From positions 1 through 19,185 of the forward strand of contig DAOVGF010000045.1 in the NCBI GenBank assembly GCA_030672545.1: a DNA stretch of 19,185 nt, written 5' to 3'. A program made the position numbers and the translations under genes. The notes below the pieces were generated by a model. It worked only from the letters and a program-made list of their open reading frames with translations. It had not been told where the DNA came from and made no database searches. This DNA comes from Candidatus Aerophobota bacterium. GTDB taxonomy: Bacteria > Aerophobota > Aerophobia > Aerophobales > Aerophobaceae. Below, piece after piece: positions 14,939 through 19,185 of the stretch. Each line of letters begins with the position of its first letter. Position 1 is the first letter of the stretch.

Positions 14939-15714
14939 CTTTGAGTTTCCTTCAAAATCTGGTATTCTTCCGGCATTTCTTTTCTCAGCCAGAGAAGGAT
15001 ATTTTTTCTTCCCTCTTTTTCAATTAATATATCCAAAAGGCGCTTCATATTATTCTGACAGATTTTTTCAATATGGGGATCGGTAGTTGAAAGAAAAACC
15101 TTCTTCCATTGTAATAGAGAAGCCTTGAGTTGCCCGTTTTTCTCATAGGCAAAAGCTAAAATTTTTTCTAAGATAGGTGGATGACCCGGTAGAGAAATAA
15201 CTTTTTTGATTCCCTCAATGGCTTTCTCGTATTCAGCAGTCTTAAAAAGACGGAGCATAAAGTCTCGGTAGATAATCAGTTGGAAACAAGAAGGGTTGTT
15301 TTTGATTCCCTCATCCAGGTAAAGAATAGCCTCATTCACATGTCCGGTATCCTCCATAACTAAAGATCCCAAGGCATATCCGTCAATAAAATGAGGACTG
15401 ATTTTAGCTATAGTCCATAACATTGGATAGGTACGATGAAATCGCACCTCACGAGTTTCTTTCCAGTCCCCAAAATATTGAATTATCTGCAGGAACAAAA
15501 GATCAGTTACTATTTCCTTGAATCCCAGACTTACGGCTAGGCCACCCAGAAAAGCTTCCTCAGGATGAGTTTCCGCTAGCCAGGAAACCACTTCTCGCGC
15601 CGACGCATTTGTCTGAGGCGATTCCATTTTTTTTTCCAGGCCCACCTTACTTAAGAGAAGAATTCCTACCACCACAAGCAACAAAACTGGAATAAACCTT
15701 TCTTTTTTTCTCAT
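14935..15714 (-). CDS. Membrane-anchored TPR-repeat protein, function unknown
   Basis: This is a 259-aa protein with one N-terminal membrane helix (about 8-23: VLLLVVVGILLLSKVG after a basic start), suggesting an anchored or exported protein facing the periplasm. The rest is helical with two or three TPR-like units: about 118-150 (HVNEAILYLDEGIKNNPS), 150-185 (AEYEKAIEGIKKVISLPGHPP) and 188-215 (AFAYEKNGQLKASLLQWKKV). TPRs usually mediate protein contacts. It overlaps panC by 4 nt and sits in the LPS-related operon, so a scaffold role in envelope assembly is possible but unproven. Its ribosome-binding site GGGAG (15722-15726) lies inside a strong hairpin. Confidence 0.75.
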   Translation of the reverse strand: MRKKERFIPVLLLVVVGILLLSKVGLEKKMESPQTNASAREVVSWLAETHPEEAFLGGLAVSLGFKEIVTDLLFLQIIQYFGDWKETREVRFHRTYPMLWTIAKISPHFIDGYALGSLVMEDTGHVNEAILYLDEGIKNNPSCFQLIIYRDFMLRLFKTAEYEKAIEGIKKVISLPGHPPILEKILAFAYEKNGQLKASLLQWKKVFLSTTDPHIEKICQNNMKRLLDILIEKEGRKNILLWLRKEMPEEYQILKETQR

Positions 15715-15719
15715 TTAAG

Positions 15720-15742
15720 AACTCCCGGTTAGACCGGGGGTT
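15720..15742 (-). promoter_or_regulatory. Hairpin covering the Shine-Dalgarno sequence of the TPR gene
   Basis: In the minus-strand mRNA, AACCCCCGGU (15742-15733) pairs with ACCGGGAGUU (15729-15720) around a 3-nt CUA loop: ten base pairs, one of them G-U. The 3' arm contains GGGAG, the only good ribosome-binding site for the ATG at 15714 (7-nt spacing), so the fold should hide it. An upstream ACCCGGGAG (15760-15752) could pair with the same CCCGG and release it. This lies in the only sizeable gap (63 nt) of the operon. No U-run follows, so it is not a normal terminator. Regulation is inferred from structure alone. Confidence 0.5.
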
Positions 15743-15777
15743 ATCTCTCTTCTCCCGGGTAGTCCACCCAGAAGATT

Positions 15778-17070
15778 TTAGCCAGAGACAAGTGGCTGGA
15801 GAGTATCAAGAAATCCCGGGAAGGAAATAGAGATACATCCGGAATTAAGAATCCTGGTTTTCCCCTGAGCACAAAGAGCCGCAACAGTTAAAGCCATAGC
15901 TATCCGATGGTCTCCCCAGCTTCTACAAGTTGTCCCCTGGAGTCGTCCGGTACCCTGGATAATCATCCCATCCTCTTTTTCTTCAATCTGGGCACCCATT
16001 TTTCTAAGCTCACTACTTATGGCCCGGATACGGTCGGTTTCCTTAACTCGTAATTCCCGGGCATCTTTTATCAAAGTTTCTCCTTGAGCAAAACAACCAA
16101 TTACTGCCAAGAGAGGGATTTCGTCAATTAGTTGAGGGATAAGCTCTCCGCTGATGACCAGACCTTTTAAGGGAGCACCTCCCCGTACTTCAATATTTCC
16201 CACCTCTTCTCCGCAAATTTCTCTTTTTTCTTTAATCTTTAGATCTGCTCCCATTTCTTTTAGGACCTCCAGAAATCCACAGCGAGTTGGATTCAACCCC
16301 ACCTCTCTTACTCGCAAAAAAGAGCCATTTAAAAGAACTGCTCCGGTAATAAAGAAAGCGGCGGCAGAGATATCACCGGGGATGAGAATATCTTTTCCCT
16401 CCAGAATGTTTCCTCCTCTGATTTCTATTCGGGAACCCTCAGTTTTAACCGGACAGCCCATGAAGCACAACATTCGCTCAGTATGATCTCGGGAGGAATA
16501 GATTTCTTTGATGGAAGTTTTTCCTTCGGCCAAAAGAGCAGCTAAAAGCAAACAAGATTTCACCTGGGCCGAGGCTACCGGCAAGACATAATCAATTCCT
16601 CTTAGAGGGCCTCCCCAGATGGCCAGAGGGGGGAATTCATTTTGTTGACGGCCAAAAATTTTAGCTCCCATCCGGCTTAAAGGTTCAACGATCCGTCTCA
16701 TAGGGCGATTTCTCAGAGAACTATCTCCGGAAAGAATGGAGTAAAAAGGTTGACCAGATAGGAGACCAGAGAGAATTCTCATGGTGGTTCCAGAATTCCG
16801 GCAGTTAAGAATATCGGTAGGTTCCTCAAGTCCTCGAAGTCCCCGGCCCTGGATGGAGAAATTCCCCTCTTTTCCCTCTATCTTTACTCCTAATTTTCTC
16901 ATAATTTGGAGGGTAGCCTGACAATCTCTTCCGCCGGAGATTCTCTTAAGATGGGACTTGCCCCGGGCTACTGAGGCGAGAATGAGAGCCCGGTGAGAGA
17001 TGGACTTATCCCCCGGAGGATAGGTCTGACCTCGTATATATTTAACTGGATTGAGAGAAATAGATTCCAT
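15778..17070 (-). CDS. aroA: 3-phosphoshikimate 1-carboxyvinyltransferase (EPSP synthase)
   Basis: The 430-aa enzyme transfers the enolpyruvyl group of phosphoenolpyruvate to shikimate 3-phosphate, the sixth shikimate-pathway step, in the cytoplasm. Motifs are PPGDKSISHRALI (18-30), RNSGTTMRILSGLL (91-104), SLRNRPMRR (118-126), ASAQVKSCLL (166-175), SSRDHTERM (192-200), LNPTRCGF (259-266), DEIPLLA with the catalytic Asp (316), RVKETDRI (341-348) and WGDHRIAMA near the C-terminus. The combination GDKS, SAQxK, RDHTE and NxTR fits the published class II description. The ATG at 17070 lies 2 nt after aroF, with GGAG slightly far upstream, so coupled translation is likely. Confidence 0.95.
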   Translation of the reverse strand: MESISLNPVKYIRGQTYPPGDKSISHRALILASVARGKSHLKRISGGRDCQATLQIMRKLGVKIEGKEGNFSIQGRGLRGLEEPTDILNCRNSGTTMRILSGLLSGQPFYSILSGDSSLRNRPMRRIVEPLSRMGAKIFGRQQNEFPPLAIWGGPLRGIDYVLPVASAQVKSCLLLAALLAEGKTSIKEIYSSRDHTERMLCFMGCPVKTEGSRIEIRGGNILEGKDILIPGDISAAAFFITGAVLLNGSFLRVREVGLNPTRCGFLEVLKEMGADLKIKEKREICGEEVGNIEVRGGAPLKGLVISGELIPQLIDEIPLLAVIGCFAQGETLIKDARELRVKETDRIRAISSELRKMGAQIEEKEDGMIIQGTGRLQGTTCRSWGDHRIAMALTVAALCAQGKTRILNSGCISISFPGFLDTLQPLVSG

Positions 17071-17072
17071 CC

Positions 17073-18086
17073 TCAGGTTGTTCTCCCCAGCGTTTCGGCT
17101 ATCAACTTTACGTCTTTCATCAGCAGAGAGAAACTTTCCGGAGTGATGGATTGAGGACCATCAGAGAGAGCCTCTTCCGGGTGATGATGCACCTCTACCA
17201 TCAGGCCGTCAGCTCCTGCGGCAATAGCCGCCCGGGAAGTAGGAATGATTAAACTTCTCATCCCGGTGGCGTGACTGGGATCTACTATCACGGGAAGATG
17301 GGTCAAGATCTTAATTAGAGAAACACCGGCCAGGTCTAGAGTAAAGCGGGTGGAATTCTCAAATGTTCTTATTCCTCTTTCACAGAGAATGACATTGTAG
17401 TTGCCGCTGGACAAAATATATTCGGCTGACATCAGGAATTCCTTGATGGTACAAGCCATTCCTCGTTTTAGTAAGACGGGTAACTTGGCCTGCCCCACCT
17501 CTCGGAGTAAATCAAAATTCTGCATATTCCGGGCTCCGATTTGAATAATATCAGCATAGTTATGGAGCAGTTCCACCTGACGGACATCCATAGCTTCGGT
17601 GACTACGGGTAGTCCGGTAATTTCTCTAACTTCGGCTAAATATTTTAAACCTTCCTCTCCCAGACCTTGAAAAGAATAAGGAGAAGTTCTGGGTTTGAAA
17701 GCTCCTCCTCGAAGAATCTTTGCTCCTTCCCTTTTTACTGCCCTGGCCACCGAAATAAGCATCTCACGATTTTCCACGGCACAGGGACCAGCCATAACGG
17801 AGATTTCTTTTCCTCCTATGGTAACTTCTCTTACTTTGATGAGAGTATCTTCTTTTTTGAACTCCCGGCTTACCAGTTTATAAGGCCGGGAAATAGGAGT
17901 CACTGATTCTACTATAAACATAGCTTCAAAAAGGTGACGAAACCGGGAAGGATTCTCCCCGATAACTCCGATAATTGTTCTCCGGGAGCCACGAGAAATG
18001 TGAGGAGCAAAGTTGAGTTCTCTGATTTTCTCAATCACATCTTTGATTCCCTTTTCGGTTGTTCCCGGCTTTAGAGTAATGACCAT
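17073..18086 (-). CDS. aroF: 3-deoxy-7-phosphoheptulonate (DAHP) synthase, type I-beta
   Basis: This 337-aa enzyme condenses phosphoenolpyruvate and erythrose 4-phosphate, the first shikimate-pathway step. An N-terminal ferredoxin-like domain (about 1-70) precedes the TIM barrel, the layout of the Thermotoga maritima type I-beta enzyme, in which that domain gives Phe/Tyr feedback control. Barrel motifs are MAGPCAVEN with the metal-site Cys (102), RGGAFKPRTSPYSFQG, IGARNMQNF, LLKRGM, CERGIRTFE, VDPSHATG and VEVHHHPEEALSDGPQ. Its ATG follows the pheA stop with no gap, and AGGAG inside the pheA end lies 8 nt upstream. PheA, this enzyme and AroA form one aromatic amino-acid unit, so feedback by phenylalanine is plausible. 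Confidence 0.94.
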   Translation of the reverse strand: MVITLKPGTTEKGIKDVIEKIRELNFAPHISRGSRRTIIGVIGENPSRFRHLFEAMFIVESVTPISRPYKLVSREFKKEDTLIKVREVTIGGKEISVMAGPCAVENREMLISVARAVKREGAKILRGGAFKPRTSPYSFQGLGEEGLKYLAEVREITGLPVVTEAMDVRQVELLHNYADIIQIGARNMQNFDLLREVGQAKLPVLLKRGMACTIKEFLMSAEYILSSGNYNVILCERGIRTFENSTRFTLDLAGVSLIKILTHLPVIVDPSHATGMRSLIIPTSRAAIAAGADGLMVEVHHHPEEALSDGPQSITPESFSLLMKDVKLIAETLGRTT

Positions 18087-19178
18087 TTATTTTTCTCCTT
18101 GGGGATAAGAGCCTAAAATTTTTAAGAAAAGGCATTGTTTTTCCAACTCAGTTAGAGCCATTTTGACCTTCTCGTCCTCCATGTGTCCAATAAAATCGAC
18201 AAAAAAGACATACTCCCAGGGCTTCTTCTTGGTTGGTCGGGATTCTATTTTAGTCAGATTGATTTCGTATTTCCGGAAAGGAGTCAGCATATCGTATAGC
18301 GTTCCCACTTTGTCTTTAATGGAAAAAAGAATGGAGGTTTTATCCTGACGGCTCTTTTCTGCATATTCTCTACCTACCACCAGGAAACGGGTGTAATTGG
18401 CCGAAGTATCCTCAATACGCTGGGCAATTATAGGTAAGTGATATAGAGAGGCAGCAATTTCTGAAGCTACAGCGGCAGCATTGGGCTCACGGGCTGCCCT
18501 TTGGGCGGCTCGAGCGGTACTTTCCACTTCTTTCAATTCCACTCTGGGTAAGTTTTCCTCCAGCCAGGTTCGGCATTGAGCCAGAGCCTGAGGGTGGGAG
18601 TAAACTCTTTTGATCTTTTCTAATTTCCCTTTCCCCAAAAGATAATGGGCAATCTCCAAAATTACCTCGGTATATATTTTCAAGTCCGAATCCAGGAACA
18701 TGTCCAGGGTATGATTGACCACCCCTTCGGTGGAGTTTTCCACCGGCACCACTCCGTAATCAGCTTGTTTCTTTTCTACCCGGCGAAAGATTTCCCCAAT
18801 ACTCCTGGCCGGCTGCAAATTTACTCTTCTGCCAAAACAACGAATAGCGGCCAGATGAGTAAAGGTAGCGGGAGGACCAAAATAAACAATCTTTAGTTTT
18901 TTCTCCAGCGACAGGGAGACTTGGAATATTAACTGCATGATTTCCGTCAGAGCGTCATCGGGAAGAGGACCCTTATTCTCAGCAAGAAGACGTTCCAGAA
19001 TTCTTCTCTCCCGGGCGGGAGAATAACAACTTGTCTCTTGGGTCCTTTTGATTTTTCCTATTTTTAGTACTTCACTGGTTCTCTGATTAAGTAAATTTAA
19101 CAGCCCAAGGTCAATTTGGTCAATTTGCTGCCGGACATCTCTTAAATTGATTTTCGGTTTGTTTTTTTGTTTCAACAA
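18087..19178 (-). CDS. pheA: Bifunctional chorismate mutase / prephenate dehydratase (P-protein)
   Basis: This 363-aa three-domain protein turns chorismate into prephenate and then phenylpyruvate, the route to phenylalanine. An AroQ-type chorismate mutase (about 10-95) has LRDVRQQIDQID, GKIKR and SPARERRILERL. The prephenate dehydratase domain (about 96-275) has FGPPATFTHLAA, VVPVENSTEGVVNHT, the SHPQALAQC segment and the catalytic TRF motif (263-265). The C-terminal ACT domain carries the phenylalanine-binding ESRP (312-315), implying feedback inhibition. The start is provisional: TTG at 19178 is the first usable codon, but the frame remains open to the window edge, so a start a few codons upstream is possible. 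It is the first operon gene seen, so the promoter lies outside. Confidence 0.93.
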   Translation of the reverse strand: MLKQKNKPKINLRDVRQQIDQIDLGLLNLLNQRTSEVLKIGKIKRTQETSCYSPARERRILERLLAENKGPLPDDALTEIMQLIFQVSLSLEKKLKIVYFGPPATFTHLAAIRCFGRRVNLQPARSIGEIFRRVEKKQADYGVVPVENSTEGVVNHTLDMFLDSDLKIYTEVILEIAHYLLGKGKLEKIKRVYSHPQALAQCRTWLEENLPRVELKEVESTARAAQRAAREPNAAAVASEIAASLYHLPIIAQRIEDTSANYTRFLVVGREYAEKSRQDKTSILFSIKDKVGTLYDMLTPFRKYEINLTKIESRPTKKKPWEYVFFVDFIGHMEDEKVKMALTELEKQCLFLKILGSYPQGEK

Positions 19179-19185
19179 ATTTACC

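Overview
The window holds two gene blocks that converge at about position 5480. It suggests a diderm (outer-membrane, lipopolysaccharide-making) bacterium of moderate GC, because it carries a canonical lipid A disaccharide synthase, an MsbA-type exporter, an O-antigen ligase and an ArnT-like lipid glycosyltransferase. The same stretch encodes the end of a V/A-type ATPase operon. LPS genes beside a V/A-type ATPase, and a TIGR03492-type LpxB relative, point to a deep-branching, probably uncultivated lineage. I cannot name the phylum from the sequence alone. No rRNA, tRNA, CRISPR, transposase or phage gene was seen.

Plus-strand block (1-5487): the 3' end of the V/A-type ATP synthase B subunit gene, the complete D subunit gene, a candidate terminator, a small orphan gene (111 aa) and a 316-bp gene-free stretch packed with three different inverted-repeat elements. 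These are followed by an LPS operon: an MsbA-like ABC exporter, a family 2 glycosyltransferase and an LpxB-related protein.

Minus-strand block (19178 down to 5476): thirteen genes in one direction, mostly with 4-nt ATGA/GTGA/TTGA overlaps or gaps of 0-23 nt. In transcription order they are pheA (chorismate mutase-prephenate dehydratase), aroF (type I-beta DAHP synthase), aroA (EPSP synthase with class II motifs), a membrane-anchored TPR protein, panC, lpxB, a DUF362/two-[4Fe-4S] ferredoxin protein, a second divergent LpxB-like protein, an O-antigen ligase/polymerase-like protein, an ArnT-like GT83 enzyme, an ArnC/DPM1-like GT2, an ArnE-like small membrane protein and a GT4 glycosyltransferase. 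The only clear break is the 63 nt between aroA and the TPR gene, where a hairpin covers the Shine-Dalgarno sequence of the TPR gene.

Working model: PheA, AroF and AroA make phenylalanine precursors and PanC makes pantothenate. The rest of the locus builds and exports a lipid A-type glycolipid: LpxB and two paralogues, flipping by the MsbA-like protein, sugar addition by GT2 and GT4 enzymes, polyprenyl-linked sugar made, flipped and transferred by the ArnC/ArnE/ArnT-like trio, and polymer ligation. The most unusual points are three LpxB-superfamily proteins within 10 kb, a DUF362 ferredoxin protein wedged between two of them, and a possible RNA switch at 15720-15760.
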